Origin: Salarias fasciatus
Taxonomy: Eukaryota > Chordata > Actinopteri > Blenniiformes > Blenniidae
Assembly (NCBI RefSeq): GCF_902148845.1
Contig: NC_043746.1
Coordinates: forward strand, 18,247,057-18,311,056
Direction: 5' to 3'
DNA: 64,000 bases
The position numbers and the translations under genes were made by a program. Below, one piece after another: positions 1 through 11,928 of this stretch (positions are counted from its first letter, which is position 1; each line of letters starts with the position of its first letter). The notes under the pieces were generated by a model that was not told where the DNA came from, did no database searches, and was given only the letters and a program-made list of their open reading frames with translations.

Positions 1-198
1 AACACTGTGTCTGTTCAGCTTTACAACAATGTCAACATTGCTTAAAATGTCCAGACTATCTTTAAAAAAACAAAACATTGTTAAAAATTATGTTTCCACT
101 TACATTTAATCTGCAGTTATTCACATAAACAAATCACCTGTCAACAGCTGTTTGGCCATCTTCATCCATCCTTTGATTCAAAATGTCTGGATTGATCA

Positions 199-208
199 TT
201 TATTTATT
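199..208 (-). terminator. poly(A) signal of arl13a
   Basis: Read on the minus strand, this stretch gives two overlapping AATAAA hexamers about 195 bases past the arl13a stop codon. The position and sequence suit the 3' end of that transcript. The cleavage site itself cannot be seen. Confidence 0.6.
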
Positions 209-400
209 ACATAACCTTTCAGACCCGCCCCTTCACCACACATGACAATCTGCAGTTTGAGACTCCAAATGTTCAGGGATCAGGAGAAAGTCTACTGTAA
301 TGAAGGTGTGAGATAGTTAAGTGATATAAAGTGTATTGTGCACATTTGCCGTGAACCCTTCATTCACACTCTGGCATCAGGACTTGACCAGGATCCATTC

Positions 401-3400
401 TCACTGTCCCTGATCCTGACGATCCTTCAGGGCCTGTATTGCTTTTCTGTACAGATCTATGAAGAGAAAAGAATCGTCTTTTAAAATAAACTCATAATCC
501 TGATATTTCACCGTGCAAAGCATTGAAATTGTGGATGGGGAGGAGTGAATGAGGCTCACCAAAGGTTGCAGAAAGGTCCACAGGCTGAGAATAAGTTCCA
601 TTCATCTCTTCTGTGTTGATCTTGTTTTTTCTTTTAACTTTCACAATTTTCTTTTTCTTCTTCTTTCTCTTTTCCCCTTTATCTATACAGAAATGAAACC
701 GTGATTAGATTTTGGTTTAGCACAGATAACAGTCAAAGGATATGTGGTCTGTGAATAACATCCGACAACCTTTCAGTGGCTTCTCGTCGTTGTCCTGCGA
801 TTCGTTCATGTCCAGAGTCTCTTCTTTCACCTTGGATTTGCGCTTCAGTTTGCCTTTTTTAGGAGGGATCAGGGCACTGCTGGCTTTATCTCTGTGGCAG
901 GAGTTCTCCTGCTCTCCTTCATTCCCATCAGCCTCCTCTTCCTCCTCCTGGTCATTGACTTGATCTTTTTCTGTTTCGTCTTCCTTAACCTTGACCAGCT
1001 TCTTCTTCCTTTTTGTCTTCAGGGTCTTTTTCAGCGTTGTCTCCTGAAAGAAAAAAATTCCTTATTTATTATGACAGATTATGGTCATTTACAGCTGAAA
1101 AGAAACTAACACACAAAAAGCAAATCAGTGATGAATAATTTTATGAAAAATAGGCATTTCAGTTGGCCTCTATATCAAAATTGATGTTCAGACCACTTCA
1201 GACCACTTAAAGAATTGTAAAATTGTTAATCTATAATGAAACATCAGTAGAATAGCTAGTTTTTTCTTAATTTAAAAGGTTTGATTCATGGCTGTGCTGC
1301 TGATTGCATGAATATTTACTGTCAAAACATTAGGATGTGAAATGTGTTTCATACCTTTTGGAGCATGTTCCGAATGGGCTGCAGCTTTCCTTCTCCCTTT
1401 TTCTTCTTCTCCTTGTCTTTTGGCCGATGAACCTGACGAAGGTCCGACTTGCTGGTTCGTATCCTGATGTAAGAAGAAAGCTTAAAATCACATCTGTATC
1501 CTCAGAAAAGCAGAATTCACCCTGTGTGGTGTCTGGGTTATTGTGTGCATCAATACAAAAGGCTCTTCTCACCGCTCAGCTTTGGTTTTCCTCCGAACTT
1601 TCTCTGTTTTCTCGCTCTTGCCCCTCTCCCTTGGCTCTATGGGTCTCCTGCTGTCCTGGGCCACACGCGTACACAGTTCTGGATAATCCAGACAAACGGC
1701 CCGCAGCAGCCAGCGAAGCCCCCGCAGAGTCTTTCTGTCAGACCAGCGGCGCAGGTCCATTAAGGCTGAACAAGGCTCCTGAGTGGACACACAAAGAAGT
1801 GGAGGTTCTTAAAGCAGTCAGCCAAAACAGAAAAAAAAAAATCTGTTTGGAAAAAGATAATAAAAGCAGAGTTTGCAATCCCTTTACAATATACACTCAT
1901 ATTCTTGTATGACAAAGAAGTTATATCCATGTAAAAGGAAAGACAAAAAATATGGCAACTTCTTTCAGTCACAGTTTGAACATGTAAAGTGTTGAGGTGC
2001 AGCTACCAGTAAGAATAAACTAAATGATCAGAGCATGTATTCATTTCTCTCACAATTAATGCACAGTGCTTGACATATGATATATTCTTTTATTGATTCA
2101 AGGGTGGACATCAGTTTATTTTTACAGCTTATTTCCACAGTTCCTTACTATTTTCTTAAGCCATTCATATTTCATTGGTATCAGATCAATGGAAGTTATT
2201 TTAGTTCATGAACTTATTGAAATGGTGAAAGGTTCATATATTCAAGTTTATTACACATGAACTGAAATAATTACATTTATTTAGTTTTATTACTCATAAA
2301 ATAAAGTTTCTCAAAATATAATGTTTTATACATCTTTTTTTTTTTTGGTACATTTTCTCTAATTGGACATCAGTTGAAAGTCTAAATGTTTGAAATGTAG
2401 GAGTTCATGTTGGGATTTTAGAAATAAGTCCAAAGTTAATTAACTTTCCAATGATATTCATCTTATTTGAGATGTTTCTGTGTGATCGGGCTGCAGGCCT
2501 GAGCTTAAAAAGAATACTCACAATATGGCACAGAGAGCGGCTCTGGTTCACCAGCTTCTCAAGAGACAGAATCTCAATCAGCTCACTTCCCAGCAAAGCG
2601 TTCATTTTGTCCTGCTTGTTTGCCAGCCTGGAAGCAGAAACAGGAATCTCAGTCATCCTGCGTATGATCACCGTGGGGTTTACATCCTCTGCCACCAGAG
2701 GACACTCTTCCCACAGTTTCTGGTCCATTAGTAAAGTTTGATAAGAAACTCCAGCATCATTACACTAGTATGGGTTTTCCTGCCACTCTGGGCTGTTTCA
2801 GCAGGTCAGCCAGGACATCCTTGACCTCCCTGATCCTGTGTCTGTCGCTGGAGTCCACCACGAAGATGATCCCGTGAGCCTCTCCCCACAGCTCCTTCCA
2901 GATCCCCCGAGACTCTGCCGACCCCCCGACATCCATCAGGGTGACCAGGTAGTTCTCCACTCTCAGCTCATTCCTGATGCACCCATGGGTGGGCCCTGCT
3001 TCCACGCCATGGGGAACTGACACAGGGACACGCACGTCAGGCTTTCAATCATAAAAATTCAGTAAACAGCCGGTAAAGTTTCAGATACTTTACCTCTTAA
3101 CATCCCTCTGATGGAGGATGTTTTTCCTGCTTTGTCAAGACCAACCACAAGAACTGTCACTTTCCTGCCAACAAGAGGCAAAAACATTACAGATAAACCA
3201 TCAGGATACACATTACATTATAGTCACCTATTAGCTGTGAGTTAATGCTACCTACTCTATTTATTAAAAATATACTTGGTTCTTTTGCAGTAATGTGTGG
3301 ATAGTAACAAAATAATAATAGTTAAAACTATTATGTAATTGCTCCATTGCATACACAATCAGTCCTGATCATAATATTTAAAAGATACTAACTAATGTTC

Positions 3401-3897
3401 TTTGAAACCACAAAGTAGTCATTTAGCAAATCATAGAAACTTCAAGCATTTTCTCAGTTATAGCAGTGATAACTGTGAATTAGGTAGTTATTATTTTGTG
3501 TTAAACAAATGGCTTATTGGCTGTTTAGTGATGGAGTTATTAGCTATACTACAAAATATGTAATATTTACTGTTTTCATATTTTGCACTAAGGGTGTAAG
3601 TTATATGTTTGAACTCTGCAAAATGATATAAATCTGATAATCTTATACAAAAAACCCCTCCACAGATAAAACTAAATCTGAGCTAATTTCTCATTTTAAA
3701 TCTCTTTCACAGACTGTTTCAGTCAAATAACAGCATAAGTTCCTTTATGATTTTATTTGTTTGTCTGTTTTTATGCAAGAGTAATAAAACAAAAATCTCA
3801 TCATAGATCCTATCTTTGCAGGAAGGTGTTGTGTGTACCTGATTGGCTCCTGTATTTTGGAGAACCAGGTGCAGCAGTTGCTCATCAGGTTGAACAT
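401..3897 (-). CDS. arl13a: ADP-ribosylation factor-like protein 13A-like ciliary GTPase
   Basis: An ARL13-type small GTPase. ARL13B, its best known relative, sits in the ciliary membrane and acts as exchange factor for ARL3. Nine coding exons (minus): 3839-3897, 3094-3164, 2764-3016, 2522-2627, 1573-1778, 1355-1463, 770-1043, 560-682, 401-456. They join in frame to 418 aa (human ARL13B is about 428). The start MFNLMSNCC carries the Cys8-Cys9 pair that is palmitoylated in ARL13B. The P-loop is GLDKAGKT (residues 28-35), followed by DVGG, FVVDSSD and NKQD. After the GTPase fold the tail is very Lys/Glu-rich, with long KKKK runs, probably coiled or disordered. I see neither the RVxP ciliary-targeting motif nor the proline run of ARL13B. 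That difference and the neighbours xkrx-nox1-cstf2 favour ARL13A. Exon 7 uses a weak donor (GTTGTC). The family is certain; the A/B call is likely. Confidence 0.9.
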
Positions 3898-3990
3898 GTT
3901 TACTTGAGGTGAACAAGGTGTGCACAGCGGCCACCATCTTCTCTGGAACCGGTACCTGCAGACAGATGGTAAACCTTACTGTCTTTCTCA

Positions 3991-4106
<116 letters not shown>

Positions 4107-4416
4107 GGCCGGTCGGTCCAATTCAAAGATGCTGAGTGGGGAGATGCTTACAGATGGTCTGTCCAAACAACAAACTCACTGCCAAGTGTCCCTCTGGTAT
4201 CTCCTCCAAACGGAAAATGTGCCGTATTCTTACACTCTGCAGGCGATTCTACACTTTTACTTATATCAGTGATGAGAACCAAGTGTTTGTGTCCAAGAAT
4301 CTGATAATTTCCTCAACGACTTGCTAAAGCTTTCCTATCTGAATGCAGAATATTCCACCTGAGGCTTGTACCACACACACACGGCAGGTGCGTCTGGTGG
4401 TTGAGTCATGTGCTAT

Positions 4417-4418
<2 letters not shown>

Positions 4419-4478
<60 letters not shown>
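4419..4478. repeat. (CA)n microsatellite
   Basis: A second CA tract of about 27 units, with one interruption near its right end, lies about 0.3 kb beyond the first. Confidence 0.95.
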
Positions 4479-5387
4479 CAGCAGATCTTCCAGGCCTTTG
4501 TCCGGTGCATCTGTTCAGTCGCAGTAATCTGCTCAAGCCTGTCCTGATTTTAACAGAGTTGTTAACAAGCTGACCCAAATCAGGTTTGGCTGGAGCAGAG
4601 ACTGAGGGCATCATCATCTCCTCCACAGTGAAGCCAGGACATAATCCAAGTTTCACATGAGAATTGGGCTACTAAACCCAAAACACTTTGCATATTTCGA
4701 ACAAGTGAACAGCTTGGAGTGTATTTTACTCAATACAAACAAATCACATGTCCACCAGTTAATGTAAAACATGTGGTTGAAAAAAAAAAGTATACGTAAA
4801 TGTTTTTTCCACCATGTGGAATTCAGAACATATTGCTAAACATAAAACTTTATTAAAAAAAATATTCAAATGTATTGTACTTTTTCAAATGCACACATAC
4901 ACAAAGTAAAATGCATATGCATGGATGTTGAAATCAAAAAAGTTTGACCATGACCATGAAAAAGTATTAGGAACAGTAAGCACATAAAAAAATGTAAATA
5001 AAAACAAACAATGGGACCGTTTGTCTGAAGCAATATAATTATTTCATATTATTTATTCTCAATAATGATTAAAAACAGTTGTTAAGATTAACAAGTAACT
5101 TACACAGACCAGCAGATGGGCCTATTTGCATTTATGAATAAATTACAGATACATCAGTATTGCCTGGAAAATTCTGTGTTGAACAACAAACATGAAGCAC
5201 GTGTAGTAACCTGCAGTGGGTCAGGGGTTAAAACTAAACATCTGACAACCTGCAGGCAATAAACTACAAACAGTCTGTCTGGAACGTCCAGGTGTGTGTG
5301 TGTGTGAGTGTGTGTGTTCAAGCATATGCAATTTCAGAAATTTAAAGATTAAAAGAAGAAACTATAGAAGTACTCACAGAAGCAGGT

Positions 5388-5670
5388 CTATGTCCATGCA
5401 TTTGTTTGGATGCTGGTCTCTACTAACATCTTGTTCTCAGCAGCCTCTAAACTAATCAGGCTCACACTAAGCCCCTGGTCACCCCATGTGGGAGGTGCAG
5501 CCTGGGAAATGTTGTTTGTGCTTCTCCACCAATCTGATTCACCTGCAGACGTCACTGGAGGACAGGTTTCCTCTTTGACCTGTGGAGGTCCAGGCCTGCT
5601 ATATCTGTCCAGGAAGCCTAAACGAGTCCAGTGGCGTGATCTCTGACACGCCGTGATCTCCTTTTCCTGT
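5388..5670 (-). other. Orphan open frame, possible terminal exon
   Basis: On the minus strand an acceptor-like CTCAG at 5675-5671 is followed by an open frame of about 94 codons ending in TAG at 5390-5388. Its composition is protein-like: it starts QEKEITACQRSRHW, then has RLGFLDRYSRPGPP, VKEETCPPVTSAG and SDWWRSTNN, and ends SIQTNAWT. I do not recognise it, and I found no partner exon in the next few kilobases and no nearby poly(A) signal. The plus strand is also open over much of the same stretch, so chance is a real possibility. Confidence 0.2.
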
Positions 5671-7072
5671 CTGAGTCATGACAGTGGACACTCCAGGAGG
5701 TTTAGGACGCAGACCTTTGGTACCGCCATCGAGAGAAGCCACACCACCATTTTACTCACTGAGATTATGGCTAAAGTTAGAGCTGAGGTTCATCACAGAC
5801 CTTTACTCACTTTCATTGTGCAGGTTAAGTGGATAAGATGAAACAGGATGACGCAGTGACGATGAATCTCTCTGTTGTTTTTATTTACCTCAACTCTTTT
5901 TAACATTAACAGTTTTTTACATTTTTTTTTTTCCCCAAAGACAAGTGACAGTATAAAGAATGGCTGAAACTGTGGATTCATTAGAGGTGTTTTTGTGTGT
6001 ATTTTTCCATTTCATTTTATTCACAGAATTGTGATGACATGTCTCCTGTTTGGTATAACAATATGTTTATGAGAAGAACATCCTGAAATAACACAAAAAG
6101 TGGGAGAAATAAACAAATTATTTGGTTTGAAATACACATTTGTATCTGGTTCAGATCTGAATTTCAGGGGGCTTTTTTTTACATGTCCTCCCTCTCTCCC
6201 TATAAACTATCGTTTGTCAGCATTTTTTTTTAACAAATAGCTGTAAATTGAGGACAATTTAAATTTTGAAGTTCAGCATCCAACAAAATGTGCTGAAACA
6301 TTAATCACTAGGGGGCTTAGGGGTCAGGAAATACAAGGACAAGTGTCAATTTATGGCGTTTTTTTTTTTTTTTAAAGTTAAACAAAAGAAGAAAATGTAA
6401 AGGATTATGCCAATAAGACATGTGGTGGCAGAGGAGAGTTGTGAAGACATTAGTGTATTTATATTTCACTACCTCATTGAGAAATTAATCAGCTCAACAC
6501 GTTACATAACGTTATTAATGACATTATTATTATTCGGCCTGCTGAACATATTTCATCACATCACTTTGGCCACTAGATGGCCTCACACCCACAGGGTCCT
6601 CTAGGTCTGTGAAAAAAAACATTTCTCCAATATAATTATTGACATTTTATGATGACTTTATGTTGTAAATAAACTTATTTTTGTCTTTTGATGAACAAAA
6701 TTATGAATTTAATTGAGCCATCACATTAACCACTCCAACTGCAAAGATCAATCAATTAATTTCTAAGTGGACAGGCAGGGATAATTGGTCTTAATTTAAT
6801 TTTAGATATTTTTTTTCAAGCAATGTGAATATTTCTGTAATGATGAACATTTCTTCTTCATGTAATTTATGTATATTAAACAACCAAAAAGACCACTAAT
6901 CGCAGTTTCATAAGAAATGTGATTGTTTTTGTTTATCAGGGAGGAGCTCTGGGCCTCTCAGCAGCCAAACAGACGTTTACTGACATCTTTCAGAGACTTG
7001 GAGCACAGACACAAGACTTTATCTCATTAAGTCATTATACCAGTGACCAATCAGGCACGCCCTGGCTCAGCT

Positions 7073-7073
<1 letters not shown>

Positions 7074-7119
<46 letters not shown>

Positions 7120-7128
7120 ACAAACACA
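7074..7128. repeat. (CA)n microsatellite, imperfect
   Basis: A CA tract with a few AAAC interruptions toward its right end. It lies in intergenic DNA. Confidence 0.9.
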
Positions 7129-7452
7129 CCCTATGTTTTTATGCGTTATGGGAACAGTACATTGGCTTGAACTGTAACTAAACCTAATCCTGACCCTAAC
7201 GTAATTAAAAACCTCTTCCTAACTCTAGCTCTGGGAATGTAAATAACATTCAAGATTGTTTGTCACCAATGGAACAATTACTATATATGTGTTTTCTTGC
7301 TTTTTTATTTCATTGATTTCCTGCACAAATATCCTAAACTCAACCACATCAGTCAGTTCTTTGACCCTAACCTCATCTGTACCTGAGCACAACCTATCCT
7401 TAGTACATTTCCTGGTTTTCTCCCCACGAGAATAACCAGTCCCCCCCCCCAA

Positions 7453-7454
7453 AC

Positions 7455-7487
<33 letters not shown>
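7453..7487. repeat. (CA)n microsatellite after a poly-C run
   Basis: A short CA tract preceded by ten or more C residues at about 7441-7450. It lies in intergenic DNA. Confidence 0.85.
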
Positions 7488-10400
7488 GCACAATCAGCAG
7501 CAATGGCATGCCACACCCCTCCTGCTGTTCACAAAGCCAGACCCCCGACTGCCTCATTTCTTTCACTGTTTTTGTTGCAGTTAAAATAAAAACAGATTAG
7601 AATAAAAACCTTCTGGTTTAGACTATTAACATTACAGGGGTCGTTTAAACATTATAGTTGAATATTCACTGTATTTTCTAGAGGTAGATGAAAAAAATAA
7701 AAGCTCTCATACCTATGTCATAAAGACAAACTGAAGGGTCTGCCAAGTGGAAGCAAATAACAGATCTCTCAGTACAAATTAGAGACCATACTTTCCTAAT
7801 TTCCAAATCATACAAGAGAGAAACATGTGGCCGGTGCAGTTTTTGAGCACAGAATTAGAGGCAGACAGACACTGCACCCTTTCTGTGTCCTCGACTCCCC
7901 CCTCGGCTCCAGAGCACCCGGCCCGTTCAGCCTGAATTCACTGACCCACACCACTGTTCGCCAAACACATGCATTAGTAATGACAGGCCTTTGTGTGCCG
8001 CGTCGACCTCCCTCACATTGCCAGGCTCGTGTCACTGACTTCAGGGAAAATGTGATTAGACAGGAAGAGGTCGTCGTGTTTGGGGTGAACCGTGGGGAGA
8101 CACTAAAGTCTGCATTTAGCCAAAACCTTTTTTTTTTTTTAACAGGGTTTTAATGAAAAATAGGTCGAGGTTTATTGAGGGTGATTGTGCTGACACAAGC
8201 CAGAGTGAAAATAAGAGTTTTGGGGTTGACATGTTGAGTAAACCACTACGGCTCGAGTCCTCTTCATGCACCAAACAGATAACCCTTGTTTACACTGGCA
8301 GCTCAATAAACATCCCAACGCCCCCGTTCCACTTGTGCTTTTAACTAACACTCGAGTAATGAGGAAGCAAGTGCAGGCGAGCTGCTGCAGTTCTAAGAGT
8401 GCTCTCCAGCGCACGTTTTGACTGCACCTGTTCATGCGGCGGCGACTCCACTCTCGGGCCTGCAGGTCAGCATTACCAGGCTGAGAGCCCGACCGTCCAG
8501 CTGGGAGGAGCTAAAAATGGAAGTGCAGAGAATGTGATCTCTCTGCACCCTCCCCTCACGCTGTTTCCATTCGAATAAGACCCGTATGGAATGAAAATGT
8601 TTCTTCTTTTTCGAAATGTTTCAAGATCTCGCCACAAAGCAGCTTCCTTTTTTTCATTAATTAATCTATTTTCTGCACCCAGCATCGAGCCTCAGGACGG
8701 GTGTGCTGGAGCTGACAGGCTGTAATTCATCACAGAGCCACAGACAGTCACACACACTCACATTCACACCATTAAGTCATTTTAGAGACAGTAAGTAACC
8801 ATTGTGGTCACTGTGAGGTTAGAGTGTGTGAACCAACTCACTGCACAACACCACAATGCAGCCTGTGTTTCCAAAATCATACATATCAATCAACACTTTG
8901 AACATAATGAGAAAATTCCACATGAGCCAGAAACTCAGATATAAAACTTTGCTATTTTTTGGGAAATATTTCATATACGTATTAGTTGCATTTAAGGCAA
9001 AAAAAGAATTCTGCTACTTTAAATACAGAACTGATTTTAATTCTGTACTGTAAGTTACACTTGTTTTAGACATATCAGTTAATAATATGTTGCAGACTGT
9101 TGTTGGTCATTAATTTCAGAAGCCTCTGACAGAGCGACAGCTTTGACCTCCTGCTCTACTTGTTGAACCCGTAAACACACAGTGGTGCAACATACCAGTG
9201 ATTTAAGCCTCTGAAAATAGCCCTACCAAGCACTGGATATATTTATACTCTTTTTTAAATATATCCCAGTACTAGTTTCTCGTTTTCTTGAGTTTCTTTC
9301 TTACTTTTTTGTTTGGTTCCTCGCTGCTCCAATACATAATTTACTTATAATTATTTATTATTATTTACTTATAATTCACATATTTTATAATATGTGGAAA
9401 TAATACGTGTTATTTTGTTATGTGTGGACATTTTAATAGGAAATTTAAAACAGTGTGCCAGTTTTATTCATGCTTGCTTATTTTTAATAAGACAATGGAG
9501 CAACAAGTATTAAATTGATCATCAAAAGTTGATTGTAATAATTTGACCTTGTGTGTGATTTACTCCCAGGAGCAGTCCAGGCCCATTACTTTGGGAATTT
9601 CACTGCTGTCTTGTCCAGAGACCAAAACTATTAAACACCATAAGCTACATATTTCAATAGATTTGCTTCCTGCAGTCCAGGCTATGTAAACAGCATTATT
9701 AAACTGTCTTGGCTCTGCCGTGAGACTTAATAATACAGTCACGATAGTTCCGCTCATCCAAACTTCATGGGGACCACTGGAAACTCTGGAGTTTGACGTC
9801 TCTTCTCCTTGTTTGAGATGACAGACTTTGCTTGCTTTGCCAACTTAGACTGATGCTACAGTAACTTATGGTCTCTGTATCCTCAATAGATTAAAAGTAG
9901 CGTGGATGTGAACTGGTTGCTCTCTCACCTCAGACACAATATCAATAGGTGCAGTCCAGTTTGTGGCCTTTCTGTGAAATATCTGTACAGCAGAGAGTTT
10001 TCTTTTTCCAAAGAACTCTATTTTTTTGGCCCCAATCATTGTTGCCACCAATTCCCATTAAATAAAAATTGGACACAAAAATTTAGTTCAACCATCAACA
10101 CTAAGATAACACACCTTACAGACATTCAAAAATACTGAATTCTATGTCCGCTATACCAACGTTTGTGTTGCATTTATGAAGTCAAATAACTAAAGTCAAG
10201 AAATGATGATATTGTGTTACTGTTTCTGGTCATCTTAACTAGATCCCTGTGTAATATGTAACTCTTAAAAGTATTGAAACCTTCTTAAAACCTCAGTGTA
10301 TAAATTTACCTAAAAGATGATAAATAATCCCTTGCTTACATGTGCAATTCATGGGCTTTAATTCACTTAGAAAATCATGCTGGTGTGGCGTTTAGAGCCA

Positions 10401-10501
10401 TTAGTAGACTGAGAAATTTTGTTCGATCAAGCAGTGTCTTCCTCTGGCCAGTAGAGGGCTCGTTCGCTACACGGTGTGTTCGGGGCTAGGGATAGTCTCG
10501 C

Positions 10502-10980
10502 GTGATTACATTCCGAGAACGAGAACGAGAACATATTTTTGCTCTTTACAGGTAAGAGGGGAGAATAGAACAGTTTAATTGATGGATGAACATGTCATGT
10601 TTGAGTTCATGATTTCGGTCGCATGTTTTGTAATATTAATTATGAATGTTTATTGATCGATTGATGTGATGTGCTAAAGACGGCTAATAGCTAGCACTGG
10701 TTGCCTAGTTACCACCAGCCGCTGAGAAGCGGGGATGAAGAAACAGGAACTTGCGCTGTTCATTGACAAATAAATGAATAACTTAGAATAGATACATGAT
10801 TGATTTGGTCATTTTTGACAATTTTTTGTAGACATGATTTATTGTTTAAATCTTGGTGAAGGAGTTCATTTTTTTGTGTTAGAATGTGATTACAGTCCGA
10901 GAACAAGAACACACACGGAAGTCACTGAATGTATATGTTGTGAACTGTGGCGTTAAAATACATATTTTTGCTCTTTACAG
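10502..10980 (+). repeat. Pair of diverged direct repeats
   Basis: Segment 10502-10551 and segment 10886-10980 share GTGATTACA, then CCGAGAAC plus AGAAC repeats, and end in an identical 21-base block (positions 10531-10551 and 10960-10980) that looks like a polypyrimidine tract and acceptor ending TTTACAG. The second copy has about 50 extra bases in the middle. Both copies end in AG. This may be a duplicated exon edge or a repeat family. No coding frame supports either. Confidence 0.5.
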
Positions 10981-11429
10981 AACCAAAAAAAAAAGAAAAA
11001 TTAAAATTAAATGTGTAGTGGAAGCTACACTGGGAATAAAAAATGTTCCTTTGTATTTTCAGCCAGCACCTGTTACCTCATTTATTTCTAATATGAAGTT
11101 TCTTATTTTAAATCATCCAGTGTTTCCTACATTGCAGTAATTCCATTTAATTCACAGTAAAATGAAAAATGAAACACATGAAAAATGTGTCGTGAGTCCG
11201 CACAAACCTGTCTGTAGTCCTCACATAAAGTCCGATTATTGGATTACTCGCTTTGGTGCAATTTAAATGTTCATCTTTAAGAGAATATTTCTGTTGGGTT
11301 AATGATCTTTTAAACTCAGGCTCTCGCTTTGTCTCGCTGTGCTTATTTTGAAGTGTTTCCTCTATTTCCTGTGCGGCTCAGTGTTTATGTGTGACTCGAC
11401 GCAGCTGTTTCTTAAAAAAAAAAAAAAAA

Positions 11430-11928
11430 AAAGCAGCGCACGCTGACAGCGGAGGCGCAGCATACGCGCAGAAGGAGACACCCAACCCTCCGGGCCAGAG
11501 CCCCCCGCTAAGTTTCTGCGTTTCCACCCCGGAGCAGCTCAGATCAGCCCCGGGTCCGGGACCAGAGTCTTCCTGCCGGAGTTTCTGTTGCTCCGATTCA
11601 GTGACGGAGCTCAACTTTTCCGATCCTGCACCCTGAAGGCGGCGTCAGCGCGCAGATCGGTGCCAACTCCGGGGTGGCTTCCCCCGGATTACACCCACCG
11701 GGAAATCAGACGAGCCTCTCAGGGGAGGAGGGGGAGGAGGACGGGGGTGGACGGACGGTGGCGTGCAGGGGGAAGCTGTCGACGGCCGGGACACAAATGA
11801 GGAGAAAGACGCGATGATCGGCTTGGTGGAAAGTTGGGAGCGACGGCGCGTCGGAGGAAGGAGCGTTCAGCCAAAAGTGTCGACTTCAGATTAAACCCTG
11901 CCCGTGTGGATCAGGTGCGGGAGCGGCC
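11430..11928 (+). promoter_or_regulatory. CpG-rich promoter and 5' UTR of xkrx
   Basis: GC content and CpG density rise sharply after a poly-A run at about 11414-11431 and stay high up to the xkrx start codon and through exon 1. No TATA box is evident, so a CpG-island promoter is likely. The start site and UTR limits cannot be fixed from sequence alone. Confidence 0.6.

Larger units (their letters stand above)
4479..10480. other. Intergenic DNA between arl13a and the xkrx side
   Basis: Mostly AT-rich sequence with no gene I can support. It holds two CA tracts (about 7074-7128 and 7453-7487), poly-A/T runs, a slightly more GC-rich patch at 7.85-8.7 kb with no convincing exon, and one orphan open frame at 5388-5670 listed separately. 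No known protein motif was recognised in any frame. Confidence 0.6.
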
